Positions 21,045 to 33,894 of a stretch of DNA of 64,000 nt are shown here, one piece after another; positions within the stretch are counted from its first letter, which is position 1, and the number at the start of each line of letters is the position of its first letter. Made by a program: the position numbers and the translations under genes. The stretch is from Myoxocephalus aenaeus. Lineage: Eukaryota > Chordata > Actinopteri > Perciformes > Cottidae. The stretch lies in contig JBAMJR010000089.1 in NCBI GenBank assembly GCA_038501785.1, forward strand, positions 7,469,501-7,533,500, read 5' to 3'. The notes under the pieces are model-generated. The model made no database searches, was not told where the DNA came from, and saw only the letters and a list, made by a program, of their open reading frames with translations.

Positions 21045-21590
21045 TTGGAGCATCTTTTCATCCAGTCCGTGGGTCCCTTGGCACCGGGCCGCACAAAGAA
21101 TGAATGAAAAAAATGTTGATTTGATTATCAAGGTCGGAAAGATGTTTTATTGGCATCTAAGTGCAAATAAAAAAAAAGACAATTTAAAATTAGGTTTCTA
21201 CTCTGCCTGTGTTCTGGATTAAAATCAAGGCAGAATATCCTGAGATCGGCAAAAAAAAACACTGAAAACCCTGCCTCCATTTCCAACATCCTGACTTTGT
21301 GACGCGGGTTTTCTGCAGTGACAGCGACCAAAACTAAGTTACGGAGTAGACTGGACATAAAGAACACACTTCGGGTGTCGTTGTCTCCCATTGTCTCCCA
21401 TCTCCCGGCTCCTAGCAGAAAAACAAGCTCAGGGCTCCCACTAATTCGGCGTAATGGTGAGTTGTATTTTTATGCACTTCATAATTGTCTTTATGCCGAT
21501 GGTATCATTTTATTACGTCACATTTATCGGCCACTTACACGAAACCGGTCCGTGGCGCAATAAAGGTTGGGGACCACTGCATTAGACCAC
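21045..21590. mobile_element. hAT-like non-autonomous element remnant
   Basis: The right end reads ACCGGTCCGTGGCGCAATAAAGGTTGGGGACCACTGC, the complement of the widespread vertebrate hAT terminus GCAGTGGTCCCCAACC. The left part contains CACCGGGCCGCACAAAG, the matching inner terminal sequence, but its first bases are degraded. The interior (ACTGGACATAAAG…ACAAGCTCAGGGC) resembles the non-coding body of that family. No transposase is present. Confidence 0.65.
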
Positions 21591-21774
21591 CCCATGACAA
21601 TAAAGAAGAAGAAAAAAATACAAAGTTGACTAAATGGATTTGCAAGTTTGAAATCTGCATGCTAATACAGTCACAAATGATCAAATGCTCTGATGGTAAA
21701 ACAAAAGAAAAAAATTGTACAATGAGTGTTTTTTGGTTTTCAACAGAAAGAGCTGGAAAGTGTTGCGGGTGAGA

Positions 21775-21845
21775 GGGTAGCCTGGGTCGGCCTGCTGCAA
21801 CCCGACCCCGGATAAGCGGCTGATAATGGATGGAGGGATGGATGT
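21775..21845 (+). repeat. RTE/Rex3-like LINE 3' tail with (GATG)n
   Basis: CTGCAACCCGACCCCGGATAAGCGG is followed by imperfect ATGGATGGAGGGATGG repeats. This looks like the short 3' end of RTE-type (Rex3-like) fish LINEs, which close on GATG repeats. Only the tail is present. Confidence 0.5.
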
Positions 21846-21849
21846 TATC

Positions 21850-24800
21850 AACACGGTGGCCGGGTCACTAAATTTCTTAATTTACAGCTAAAGACGAGAA
21901 AGCGCAGATACAGTAACATAATCTTGATTCATATCTGATCAGCGCTGCCTAGTTTTCCAGTTTCATTTGATTCACGAGTGATTGATTGGTTGTTTTTCTT
22001 CAGGCCATTAGGAGCTCACTGTCACTGCCATTAGGAGATCACTGTCTCATGTAATACAGTCAGGATGTGGTTACAGCGAATGCAAGTTATTTTGTATTAA
22101 AGTTGCCAACTGCCGCTTTAACACTTCAAAGACAACACAGGGAATTCAAAGTCTGTTGCAGGGCAGCGATGAGGAAAAATAAAATACATGAATGCGTGGT
22201 TGGTTTATGTTTCCCTTTGCTCAAATAGCTGCTAATTCATAACGGTGTAAGCAGAACATCATACTGACAGTGTGCATTATTTCTCATGAAAATGTCTTTC
22301 GCTGTTTTTTTTACCTTCCAATCAGCCTCACTTGATGTGATGTGAAATGAAATGAAATGAAATCGACAGTCATGATTAGTGTGTGGAAATTAGCTCAAGC
22401 CTGTCAATCATTCTGCCATCACAGAACCCACCAAAGCCCAAGAGAAACCAAAGCCGATAAGACTTATGGAGGGAAAAAAAAGGATGGATGGGGAGGAAAT
22501 GGGAAGATATGAGGGGAAATTATGAGGAGAAAGGAAAACATAAATTCTTATCATATTATAGAAACATTAAAGAAAACAAACTGTGCAAACTACTGATGGA
22601 AAATGAAAAGATATAGTGATTACTGTATTCAAAATCTTTGGGGCTTATTATACTGTCAGTCACAGTGGGCTTTCGCTCCTAATCTAATCCTAAATAGAAC
22701 CCTAAATCCAGTCATCTTTATTCCTCTGCTCGCTCACCGATGTAGGCCACTAAGGACCGGCGTACGTACATTCTGCTGGCACAAGTTTTAAGCAATGATC
22801 GCTGGTGTCCAGTTAATGTCATTCCTCAGCTGGAAGCACAATGCACCTTTCCTAGAGTAATTCGAAGGACATGTGATTGGGAAAAAAGAAATCTGCTTTT
22901 CTATGGACCAGATGTACTCGGTGTATGTGCTTTTTTCCCCAAACCACGTGTGCTTCCCCGGGTGCACGCTATTTCTTACATGGGCAGCCCCAGTGGGAGG
23001 CAGACAGCACACCGTCAAGTGAGATGACACAATGTGACACTGCACTCCCAACTGGTTCAGAGTAATATTGGGCACACGGAGAGGCGTCTAAATGTGTTAA
23101 TGTGCTAATTTTGACTTTTGTCTCTGCTTTATACGGGCTGACTGCCTCTTTATGTCTTATGCTCGTGCAAATCGAATGGCCTTGTCAATTATCATTGATT
23201 CTTCATGAACTGTTGGTGTAAAAGGTGTTTGCTGCAGTTTTAAGTATCAGACTGTAGTTCTATAGATTTCTGTCTTGGTCTCAGGTTTAAATCCAATGTC
23301 ATACAGGCTCACCATATCAGACTCTTTATGCTTGACTGGTCTCCTGTATGCAGCAGTGCACTGCAAATTTGCATCGTATATACAGTAAGGGACACCTTGA
23401 CACTTGGCTCCCACTTTTATTTCATTCAGCAGCCAAAAAAAGCAACATTTCTACAGTCTGACCTCCATCTCATGCCTCTTTTTTGGCCCTGACTGTTGGG
23501 TCTCAAAGCAGAGGCTGAGGCTCCATTTGTTTAGCTACATCAGCCTGCAGCTACCGCTCTCTCTCCCTCTCCCTCTCTCTCTCTTCCCCACTGGGCAGCT
23601 GCAAATTAAAAGGCCTTTGGGAGTTCTCGCTCCCCTGCTCTTGGCTTCTGTAGGTCAATGATGGGCCGGTCGAACCGGACCAGAGTTGCATGAATACGAA
23701 ATCATTGGAATAGCCATCTAGCTATGAGACTAAGGTTAATCACCTGCTTGACAAAATATAATGCAAACAGCAAAGCCCCCATAGCATTGTTACATACCCA
23801 CTGTAGCCCGTGTTGAAGTGTTCTCTGATGCAACTCATGGGGGGCTCGGGCCGAAAGGGATGAACAGAAATCTCTGGAGGCTGCAATACCCTGAGGCTTG
23901 AGACTGGGGCACTGCCAAAGAGGCAATGCGCCAATACTTCAGCCTCAAAACGCCAGTGGGCCCACGTCAGAACCCCAAAAATGGCATCTGGGAAAACAAA
24001 ATTGGCAACAACCTAATTCCTGTGTTGCTGACATCAACACAGTCGCACAAATTGCCAGACAGGTAGTTTAGGATAATGTGCTGGCACCTGGAAATAACGA
24101 CTCTTAAAATCAACATATTTGATTAATCAATGTGAAAAAAACGTTAAGTCAAGTCAGGTGTAAATCAATGAGGTGAAGTGAAATGGCAATTCATTCTCGT
24201 TATCTGACTAAATCAAGTGCAGATGGTTCTGTGGTTAGTGTGGGGAGCCTCTATCCCTGACTGATGTCCAATTCTAGTTAGCGTTACGTTTTTTGTGATG
24301 AAACATCGAGATCACACATGAAAATAGGCCAAAATATCACAGTTCACTTACTTGTTGGACCTTTCATGGCTCACTTGTCTGTCTTCCTCCTACATAGGGT
24401 TTATGTAAAAGTCTGTGCTTTTGCCATAGACTAAATGCTCTTTGGCGGTTGGGCAAGTGAGGGACACAGTTGGTTGACCATTCTGCAGCCTCTGCCAGCC
24501 ATTTTACATTTGCTCTCACAGTGGCCATCCCTGTGCTTATTACACTGTTAATCCTACGGAGAAAGGTAGAGCACTCCTCTCAGACAGGTCACGCCTGTCG
24601 ATCATCACCCGCCTTGCTGGAGGTCGAAGAAGCGCCGATAGCTATTATCCTTACGGTGCCTCACTCCTCTTCTGTCATTAACCTACTCTGTCCTTGATGT
24701 ATGTCACTGGTTGGCTCATCAGAGGAATTGCATTTTATTCAAATTGACAAACTGTCGAAGAATGATTTATCTACGCATCCTCACAATTAAAGTGGACAAT

Positions 24801-25435
24801 TTCTTCCTGTCGCACCAAACACATTCTTCTTGGATTTCTTTGAAAACCCCGTTCTCTCAACAAAGTACATCCAATTAATGGAAGACAATGATGAGATGGA
24901 ATTGCCCTCCAAAACAACACATAACTAGTTTCATGCATTTGTAATGTACACAATAAACCTTACACTGTACAAGTCCAAATGTGACAAACTAACTTATTAA
25001 AACCCTTCAGGGCTAAAATAATTACGTGGTTAAACTTAGGGATTAAAAATGCTTAGTGTAGTTTGGGAAACAGGAAGCAAACTACAGTCTCCCATCCCAC
25101 AGTCTATCGTTATAGATGGGTCAACAATCCATCTATTCCCCTCATGTCTTCAGGACTTTGTGGGTCTATAATAATGTCACTTAACATACTTTGCTACTGA
25201 CGGACAACTTCAAGAGGTCTTTGCCACTTGCACGTAAAGGTATGTCGTTATTGGGCATTTGCTCAACAAGTGATGTCTTGTTTAAACACAGCTGTAATAA
25301 AGCTGTAGTAAAACACCACATAAAAGGCAGATTGTCCATTACGTGTGAAACAGAGCACTGGAATCAAATTGTGTGTGGCACCCCTGTGTGTGTGTTCTAT
25401 GTTTTTATTGTATAGCTCTTTTATGATGATTTGAA
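21850..25435. other. Unassigned sequence
   Basis: Holds minor simple repeats (GAAAT near 22345-22362, CT-rich near 23558-23585). The open frames at 22788-23075, 23404-23661 and 24470-24697 have no domain I recognise; the last has a hydrophobic stretch but no splice or start support. Nothing is called. Confidence 0.35.
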
Positions 25436-25499
25436 ATGTTTGTAAAGTGTCTTTGAGTATTTTGAAAAGCTCTATATAAATCAAATGTATTATTATTAT
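25436..25499 (+). repeat. LINE/SINE 3' tail with (TTA)n
   Basis: GTAAAGTGTCTTTGAGTATTTTGAAAAGCTCTATATAAAT followed by ATTATTATTATA is a common fish retroposon 3' terminus. The body of the element is not recognisable. Confidence 0.5.
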
Positions 25500-26570
25500 A
25501 CTGTGAAAGCTCTCTAAAGCAAGATTCTAGACAAATCACACTTGCAGTCTATTTGCAAAGTGTCATTATGACTCGCACTCTTGAAAAGACAGCCCTGGAC
25601 AAAGATCAATATAGCCTGCACACCAGGAAGTCCAACTACAGGAAATGTCGAGTCCAAAACATCCAAATGGCAAAGAAAAATCCCATAATCTGCTGAACTG
25701 GCTCAAAAGGCTGCTGTCTGTCGTCTCGTAAGCGCAAATAAAGATTTTCATTATTTCCGAAGCCTGAGGTTCCAACAAAAATATACTTGCAGTCCTGCAA
25801 GTCATAACAAAAAGCAATTTGGTGCATTTTGAAGATGATGGTTGATAAAGATAGTGCTAACAGGAAATTAATTTAGATAAGATGTGATTGCGATACACTT
25901 GCATGATTCAGAGTGAGTTGAAATTATTATTGTTAAATTAATTAGTTATGGTAGCATTTAGAATAATGTGTAATGCATGTCCTAAAATACAGTGGATAAC
26001 ATGGTTGACTAGTGAAATATGAAGAGGAAGAGGTTAGAAGACACAATTGTATCACAACTCCAAAATCCTTTCAAATACAACGTGCAAATCACACATCATC
26101 CCACAGCTTTTCTTGTATTATATCATTTTTTAATTAATGTTCTGTTTGCTGGGGTCTATTTTCAGCATTGTGTTAAAACTAAAGTGTCTGTAAAAAATAA
26201 CTGCCAAATGGGTGCAGTTAAACAACTTGACACAGTAAACATTATCTCTCTTGTTGTGGATGAGAGTAAAGGTAGACTGCGGAGGCTTGTTTGAAAAGCC
26301 GGATCTCAGTGTTTGTGTCAGGGAGAGGAAAAAACGAGTGGGAGAGAAAGAGATAAAGATGTATTTAGGATTTACAGCCAAGGGCTGAACCCAGTTCATT
26401 ATCCCAAACAGCAAAGCCACAATGAGGAAAATACAAGCTCTGTGATCCTCCAAATTAAAATGTGCGTGTGAAGCTCTTTGCTATTTAACCAACCCTCTAT
26501 TTTGCTTTCCTCTACATTTTCTACTCAAGTTAAAGTTCTTTGATGTTGTTGTTCTTTGCTAGAATTGGTT
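25500..26570. other. Unassigned sequence
   Basis: No supported feature. The open frames at 26019-26294 and 26130-26453 overlap on opposite strands and lack motifs. Confidence 0.35.
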
Positions 26571-26929
26571 TAAATTATTTTAAGCCGCATGTGGCTCTTT
26601 CGCACCTCTGTTGCGGCTCCCTGAGGCTTTGGAAAAAGAAAAAAAGAAAACACTTTTTGCCAAGTGGAAGATCTTTCAAAAGGGAATTCCTCCTATCTTG
26701 GAGTTTGAGGTGATATTGGTTCACTGAAAATAACATTTTTCTTTTTAAATATTTGTTTTTATTAAAATGTGCGTCACATCGCCGTCAAGCCTCTTTCCCT
26801 GCCTGCAGGTGGCTACTCGTGATTCCCAGAGCTCCGCCCTCGCTAAACTATCAACTGATCAAAAAAAAAAAAGTCACGGAGAAAAGTAGAGTTTAATTCT
26901 GCGTGGACGTATTAATTTGTTTTCACTGC

Positions 26930-27203
26930 TGTCTGGCCTGTCTGCTTGATATGTGGCGAGAAATGATCAAACAATAAAACATGTAATGTTGAAAGACTCT
27001 TCCTGAACAAGCACACAGCATCTGCTGAAAAGTATCAAGCTGCAGATGAGCGAAGAAGAGCGATTCCTCAACTGCTGCAGCAAACTGAGCAAAGTAAATA
27101 TACTTTCAGGAAGTGGATCAAGTCTCCAAACTCCACTACTGCTGCTGGCTCTGTGGCAGCTCATGAGACAGTGAGGCGTCCGCTAGTAAAAACATGTCCG
27201 TCC
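26930..27203 (+). pseudogene. hAT transposase N-terminal fragment
   Basis: The frame reads …VCLICGEK, then TGA at 26964-26966, then NVERLFLNKH and further on KYTFRKWIKSPNSTTAA. The CxxC and the N-[VI]-x-R-[HL]-F-x-x-K-H pattern are a BED-type zinc finger. The downstream 'QSKYTFRKWIKSPNSTTAA' is the conserved start of the GTF2IRD2/Charlie8-type hAT transposase. The catalytic domain is missing. The in-frame TGA and truncation show it is dead. Confidence 0.75.
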
Positions 27204-27264
27204 TCGGGAGTGTGGACGCTCAGTGTTAACGTAGCAAAAGATATGCGTTTTAAAATAAAAACCT

Positions 27265-27335
27265 CACGTGGGGATCGAACCTGCTACTTTGCAGTTCAAG
27301 GACAAACACTCCACCACTTCAGCTACAAATAAAAG
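27265..27335 (-). repeat. tRNA-like sequence (SINE head or pseudo-tRNA)
   Basis: On the minus strand TAGCTGAAGTGGT resembles a pol III A box and GGTTCGATCCCC is a good B box, about 35 bases apart. A tRNA-derived SINE head or tRNA pseudogene fits. No CCA-end acceptor stem pairing was seen, so a functional tRNA is unlikely. Confidence 0.5.
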
Positions 27336-27859
27336 TCTGCAAAGTGCTCATCTTAATTGACCTCAATGTAGGCAGACACATGACTATTTTTTTTCTCCTC
27401 TTCATAAGAGTTTGATAGTTATATAAACAGGTAAAATAGCAATACAATGAAGAATTGTCTTTATTCTTGTTCTATAATGTCATAAATACAACAAACTATA
27501 GTTTTTGTTTATATAATTAATATGACTATATATACAACTTTATAAGCTGTGATATCCAATAGCTTTTGCGGCTACCAGACACATTTTCTTGGTGGGAAAA
27601 AAGGGCAAAATGGCTCTTTGGATAGGAAAGGTTGCTGACCCCTGATTTAGACTCTGCTTTGACATTTGAAGTTTAGCTCAGGTTTCTCTTATTTCTCTTG
27701 CTTACCTTTGAGTTGTTTCTACACCTTGATACCACTCCGGTTCCGCCAACCCCAAGGTCCTCTTCTCCCCAATAAATAAACATATCAAACTATCTATGGA
27801 CCATCTACTAACTTGCCACTTCTAGCCCCACTTTCTGTTTTTACCATGTAAAGTGGGTA

Positions 27860-27902
27860 CCTTTTCAAAGCGCTATACAAATAAAATGTATAATTATTTA
27901 TT
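27860..27902 (+). repeat. LINE 3' tail fragment
   Basis: CCTTTTCAAAGCGCTATACAAATAAAATGTATAATTATTTATT is the same class of retroposon 3' terminus as at 25436-25499. Confidence 0.45.
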
Positions 27903-27905
27903 AGG

Positions 27906-28745
27906 CTTGGAGTCCACCTGAGGTAAATTCAATTGATTAAACATGATTTAGAAAGGCCCACACACACCTGCCTACATGAGGTCTCACAGCCGACAATGCG
28001 CATCAGAGCAGAAAGGAACTATCTGCAGAGCTCAGAGACAGCCTTGTGTCTCGGCAGAGATCTGGGGAAGGCTACGAAAACATTGTGCTGCATTGAAGGT
28101 TCCCAAGAGCACAGCGGCCTCAATAATTCATGCATGGGAATAGTTTGGAACAACTAGAACTCCTCCTAGAGCTGGACAAAGTGAGCACGTTGGGGGAGAA
28201 GGACCTGGGTAAATAAGAGGTGACCAAGAATCTGAAGGTCACAGAGTCCTTGTGTGGACAACACACCACCGATCTTGGCTTCATGGCAGAGTGGCCAGAC
28301 GCCTGGAAGCCTCTCCTCAGAGAAAGACACATAAAAAAAAGCCTGCTTGGAGTTTGCACAAAAAAAAAAACACTGAAAGGACTCCGACTGACGTCACAAA
28401 ACGTCACTTGAGGATGTGCGTAAGAAGTTTTTTAATAGTATCTGAATGTCCTTTTTATGTTTTTTTTGCACTTTGTCTTGAGTTAGATTTTTTTTTTAAT
28501 ATAAAGTGCTTTGTTGCTGAAATGTGCTATATAAATACACTTGCTTTTCCTAATAAATAGCACTTAAGGGAGCTACAGTGGGCAGACCTTTTTTTTATAT
28601 TTTCATTACCTCAATTGTACACGTAATGTCTGGAGAAAACCAGGCGCTGCTAACCACCTGAGCACTACCACCCAACGGTGAAGCCTGGTGGTGGCAGCCT
28701 CAAGCTGTTTGTATGAGAAAATGGGTTGGTCTTGTTTTTACAACC
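27906..28745 (+). mobile_element. Degraded Tc1-like element, interrupted by a LINE tail
   Basis: 27906-28408 follows the 5' region and N-terminal half of a second fish Tc1-like family (CTTGGAGTCCACCTGAGG…AGATCTGGGGAAGG…GTGGCCAGACGCC). 28627-28745 continues with a more distal transposase segment (TGTCTGGAGAAAACCAGGC…GGTGGTGGCAGCCTC). Frames are destroyed by many indels. This family differs from the element at 806-2025. No TIR was recognised. Confidence 0.7.
28495..28546 (+). repeat. LINE 3' tail inside the Tc1 relic
   Basis: AAAGTGCTTTGTTGCTGAAATGTGCTATATAAATACACTTGC is related to the 3' end of the LINE at 33172-33890 read on its own strand. Confidence 0.5.
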
Positions 28746-28749
28746 GTAG

Positions 28750-29001
28750 AATGGAGCACTGGTAGATTTATAAGGACATAAGACAAACTGCCTCCTTACC
28801 TATGTTCTCTACTGACTTCTCTACAGACTCTTAAAACCATCAGTAGCTTCAGTCATGTGGACACATGTCACTTTTTACCCCTTGTAAAAATTGTTTGTGT
28901 TGCATCAGTAGGCTACATACAAATACAGAAATGCTAGAATCATGTATGTTACCATAGCTTGTCAATGTGTGAAGGATTAATTGTGCCTTGTTAAACTTAA
29001 T

Positions 29002-29038
<37 letters not shown>

Positions 29039-32000
29039 AAGAGACTTGAACATGTAAACCCATGGAGGTCAGTGCATCATTTTGTTTCCCCTTCCACACA
29101 ATATTTGCCGCTGAGGTTCTCCAGCACTTTATCTCTACCTATGTGCCACAACACGAACAGTCATAATAACAATCTCCGCTGTGTTAAGTTAATTAGCGCC
29201 GACATATTCAGCCCGTGCAGTCATGAACGTAGTGTTCATTTCTATTCTTACTTTGAGTGATCTTGTCGTTGCTCTAAGCAGCACTGCAGACATGTTCTCT
29301 CTCTGGCCCGTGAATGAAATTACCCCTCCTGCCACTGTTTGAGTAGCTCTATTTAAGGTTGCCCGTCTCTGATTTGTCGTTGCCATGAACACTGGAGGTC
29401 ACGTTAAAACATCCGCATCTGTGTAAAAGACAGTGTTATTCAGTGTTGTTCATACTTGGGCGCGCATGCACACAAGTGGATGTTCCTGTCAGCTAGTTTT
29501 TCTTTTTGATTGTCAGTGTCGCGTCTCAGAGCTGTCCATCAAGAACAACATGGGAGATCACATGAGGAACGTAGCCCGCAGCAATGCTGCAGACCACTGA
29601 GATGCCAAAGGCTTTTGGCATCTTATTTATTGTATCTTTGATTGAAAAGAAAGGTCATTGTATGTCTTGTGTTAAAATTATACACAAACAAACGTAAAAT
29701 ATGCATGGGAGCAGGATCACTGTTGGGCATACTTATCATCTGTTTACTACTAGAAACATACATAAAGGGCAGAGGATGATCAAAGACGAGCCTACAAGAC
29801 CCAGAGGAGCAAAATAAGAGCCTTGTATCATTTATGTGACATCTAACCTTTGCAGAGACGATGTCTATATGTGGAAGGAAGACGAAGTATACTTAGCATA
29901 AACCTGTAAATATTTCAAGCATTGGAGCTCCATTCGACCTAAATTTGGCATACTTTTTAAAAATAGCACCATATCTGCAAAGAATAAATAATTCAAGAAC
30001 ATATTTTAAAGCACGCATGCATGTTTTAGCAATTGAGGTCTTTTGCAAGTTCTCATACGACATTCTGTGGTTTAGTGTGTCAGTCACTAGCAGCAATGTG
30101 ACTGTATCCTATAGGAGAGGAGACGAGAGGTGGGTTGAATTATTCTCTATTTAGACTTGAAGGTGAAATGTGTAAGATATGGACAGAATTATAGTATAAA
30201 ACATTCATGAAAAGAACTAACATTGACAACAGAATGTGATGAGGTTACAGTCGTATGTTCAGTCAAAGACATCTTTGGTATTGTGTCGCAGAGACCTCCA
30301 CTGAAATGAGCATGCTGAACAGCTGGCCCCGGCCCGTCCTGTCCTGTTAAACCACTTCCTACCTCGAGAGGTGACAGTCGGTCACTGCAGTGTTTAGTCT
30401 TCTCTCGGTCCAACATGAGAGGACGAAGAAGTAGAGCTGCCCCGAGGGCTTGCCAGTAATACATCCATGATCTGTGTACAACTTGCACCTTTTTTGCTGC
30501 ACTAAAGTACTTTTTGCAATTCAGGTTTAAAAAAAAAAACTGTGCTCACTGGACTAATGTATATGTTTTGGGTGCAGAACAGAAATGACATTCCCTATGC
30601 CGGCAAAAATCACAAAAGGATCTATAGTAAGCCTCAATAGTCGGACATTTAAGTTCAGCTTTTCAACCTGAAGGAAAGAGTTGCACAGAGAAAATGATAA
30701 AACCTCTTGTTGCAGTCCATTCAAATAGGCAGAGGCACACCACATCTTTTATTGCTCTGAAATTACACTGAGAAATTGTTCCTGTTAGGAGAGGCATGAG
30801 ATAGGGTTGTCCAATTTCTGAACAGTTTTACTCCTTTGTAATTTAACCTTTTGTTATGCAGATTTGGGTACAGAAAAGATGGATTTGCCTCGCTTGGTTT
30901 TTCCGAGGTTTTACTGCTGGTGTTTTCTACTTATGCAGATTATATCACTCCTTTTAAAAAGCGAGGTGTATATTTAAGAGGACACTTTAGTACATACCAA
31001 AGTGAGACCTTCCAGTTGGGGCAGAAGATGAAGGTGTAGTTTCCAGAAATGGAGTAGGAATGAGTTCTTTTAATCTCCTAAAACTAAGTCCTTTAGCTTA
31101 TGGGCCTGTCTGTGAGTGTCGGGTAATGGACAGAATACATCTGCTTTGAGATTGCTGCATAGGTTGGTGAATAACGCTGTTACTTTAGATCGTTAGATCA
31201 TAAAGTAGTTTTGTTGCCGAACATGTATTAATTGTTTCACAATGTCAACATGTTTTTGGTTCAACGCATCCCGTGGTTTGAAGTAACGGACAATGCCGTA
31301 ATTTTTTTCTGTCGACTGTTTTGTTATTCAGCGTGACTTGGAGAAAGAAACATAGGTGTAATATATTTTGAACGTCTAGACAACTCAACTCTTTCAGGGA
31401 CAGACTCCGCCTCCTCTTTTCTACGGAGATCTCGGCGGTAACGTTGTTCTGCCCTTCTTTTAGATGGGAAAGGACCTCACAGTTACCATCCATCACGTGG
31501 TGCATGAACACCACGTTTCATTGCAACTTTAAATAGTAATTTGTAACCAGAGGATGGAAGCAATAGAAGTTCATACTTCATCTCCTGGTGACACCTGCCT
31601 CCGATGAACCCTTCAGTTATACAGGGTCAATTGATGTTTTTGGGCCTGGAGCAAATGATATATACTGGAATACATTTTTCATTGTCCTTTTAATCTTCCT
31701 TTTGGCCTTTGAGAAACCACGACTGTCATCATTTGCTCAAAGGCAAAGTGCAGGACATGCTGCCCACTTAAAAGATATTCAAATGCACGAGCAGTTAGGA
31801 CCAAGGTGGAGCCAGTTTTGGGGTATCTTGTTGTTGTTGTTCCAGTTCCTCCCTTGGGTAGATGCCATGTGAAGAAGTACCCGCTGCTGTACAACTGCCT
31901 GGGTTTCCTACATCTGGGTGGGTTCCTGCCTGTGACTGCATCTGTTCACGTTGATTGTCTGGGCTGACAAACATTGGGTACAAATTAGATTAGTTAGGAC

Positions 32001-32254
32001 AAATACAGCCATTCATTTGTTGAACTATTAGATTAACAGTTGTATGTTCTGCAAGGGTTCTTTTCAACCAGTAATTATGAAGTAGCTGGTGCTTGTGTAA
32101 TTACTGTATTTAGCCTGGCACTGAACATATTAATGCTCTATTTACGGTCGAATGGATTCTTTTGGATGATCTATTCACCACTCCTTCAGTATTTTTTTTA
32201 TTATTTAGAAATAATGAACTTAATTTCTGCATATTTGGGGCAACGACCACCTTC
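28750..32254. other. Unassigned sequence with a (GT)n tract
   Basis: A (GT)17 microsatellite lies at 29003-29036. Open frames here (for example 30189-30488, 31245-31514 and 31588-31872) have no motif that supports a gene. Confidence 0.35.
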
Positions 32255-32257
32255 TTA

Positions 32258-32723
32258 TGCTGTGTTCATTCCAAAAGCGTTGCGAATGTTACTCGCGCCT
32301 GAAATGGGGTGTGGCTTATCTACGTGGCTTATCTGCGTTACCGTTTCCGCCATCCACATGGAAATAACCACTAGTTCTGCTTTATACTTGTTGTGTAAAT
32401 TCCACATATGTCGGAACATCAAACTCCATCGTGTCTGGGTTCATAATATTAAACAAATAGTCCGACAACAGCGTCTAAATGATGGCCGCTACCAGCGCTA
32501 CTTCAGCAGCAGTTTGATTCAGCAACGACAGGACGACGGTGATGATGGGCGGAGCTTCTCAACGCTGATTGGCTTACGCCACGCAAATTTGAAGTTGAAA
32601 AATGCGAATTTGCGCCGGCCGGCAGAAAATTAGCTTTTTCGCAACCATTCGCTTCTGTGCATTGACTTTGCATGTAATCTACTCGCGCGTCAAATTTGCA
32701 CCACTTTTGGTGTGAACGCAGCA
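32258..32723. mobile_element. PIF/Harbinger-like MITE, TTA duplication
   Basis: The ends are TGCTGTGTTCATTCCAAAAG and …CTTTTGGTGTGAACGCAGCA, imperfect inverted repeats. TTA lies on both sides (32255-32257, 32724-32726), the 3-bp duplication typical of PIF/Harbinger. The interior is GC-richer and partly matches the inverse of 41830-42030. No intact transposase; the long frame across it is a by-product. Confidence 0.75.
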
Positions 32724-32726
32724 TTA

Positions 32727-33170
32727 GATGGAGCCAAGCATTGGGTTGTATCGAGATCTTTTTTTTTTCCTTGCCTTCTTGCTTTTCTGTTCATGAGGCA
32801 GCGAGACAGAAATCAATCAAGGCTCCCTATCGAATATGATCATGACCTCAAATGGAATGAAGTGAGGATAACTAGCACCGTGATAGAAGGTCTCCTCAGG
32901 GAGATGACACATAAGTGCATCCATTGTAGAAAGTATTTTACTGCCTGGAAACATCCCGTCATTGGAACACTATTAGTGATTTGATTTAACAGTTTGATGC
33001 AGGCTGCATCTGATAAGACCTACATGGCAGATTGCCCAAAACTAGAGGCCTGGGTCATTCCTACCGAGACTACCAGCTAAAAAACAGTTACCGTTTTTTT
33101 CCACAAATATATAATGTAAGGCTGAGAATGGTTGTATGGCATGAAGTGGAAAATAGTGCCTATTCTTTTG
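32727..33170. other. Unassigned sequence
   Basis: No feature recognised. Confidence 0.35.
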
Positions 33171-33171
33171 T

Positions 33172-33890
33172 AAGGCAAGGCAAGGCAAGTTTATTTGTAT
33201 AGCACATTTCAACAACAAGGCGATTCAAAGTGCTTCACATAAAACCATTAAGAGCATCAAAACATAATGCAGAGAAAACAGGATTTAAAACAGTTAAGAA
33301 AACATTAAAACAGTAGAAAACAGGATTTAAAACAGTTAAGAAAACATTAAAACAGTCAAAAAGCTAAATAAAAAATAAAAATTGAATAAAAGTTGCAGTG
33401 CAGTTTAAGAAATAAAATGCAGTAGTGAGATGCAGCAATTGAATCTGGATCAATTAAAGGCAACTGCAAACAGAAAAGTCTTCAATCTGGATTTAAAGGA
33501 GCTGAGGGTCTCAGCAGACCTGCAGCTTTCAGGGACCTTGTTCCAGATATGTGGAGCAGAAAAGCTGAACGCTGCTTCTCCATGTTTAGTTCTGACTCTT
33601 GGAACAGAAAGTAGACCCGTCCCAGACGACCTGAGGGGTCGGGATGGTTCATAAGGTAGCAGCAGATCATAAACATACTTAGGCCCTAAACCATTCAGTG
33701 CTTTATAAACCAGCAGCAGGATTTGTTTGACAGGAAGCCAGTGCAAAGACCTCAGAACTGGTGTGATGTGATCCACTTTCCTGGTCTTAGTGAGGACTCG
33801 AGCTGCAGCGTTCTGAATCAGCTGCAGCTTTCTGATTGACTTTTTACAGAGGCCTGTGAACACACCGTTACAGGCGATAATCACAAAGTG
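33172..33890 (-). pseudogene. 5'-truncated L2/Maui-like LINE: ORF2 C-terminus and 3' UTR
   Basis: On the minus strand the frame 33884-33450 encodes about 144 residues of a LINE ORF2 C-terminal region: 'RKLQLIQNAAARVLTKT', 'LHWLPVKQILLLVYKALNG', 'FSFSAPHIWNKVPESCRSA' and a terminal 'FKSRLKTFLF' run. This block lies downstream of the RT domain in L2/Jockey-type LINEs. The 3' UTR ends in AGCACTTTGAATCG…GTGCTATACAAATAAACTTGCCTTGCC, with TTGCC repeats as the tail. RT and endonuclease are absent. The frame itself is undamaged, suggesting a fairly recent 5'-truncated insertion. Confidence 0.85.
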
Positions 33891-33894
33891 GGGT

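Larger units (their letters stand above)
26572..27645 (+). mobile_element. hAT element remnant (GTF2IRD2/Charlie-like)
   Basis: The right end closes with GGTTGCTGACCCCTG. The left end begins with GCCGCATGTGGCTCTTT, the usual inner sequence of these elements, without the terminal CAGGGGTC. Between them lies a piece of hAT transposase (26930-27203) and an antisense tRNA-like stretch. The left terminus and most of the transposase are lost. Confidence 0.6.

Noticed and set aside
24470..24697. 75-codon frame with a hydrophobic stretch
   Set aside because: No start context, splice support or recognisable family.
27265..27335. Functional tRNA gene on the minus strand
   Set aside because: Box-like motifs are present but no convincing acceptor-stem pairing, and it lies inside a hAT relic.
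32040..32633. 197-codon open frame
   Set aside because: Its second half runs through a Harbinger-like MITE, and the first half shows no domain.
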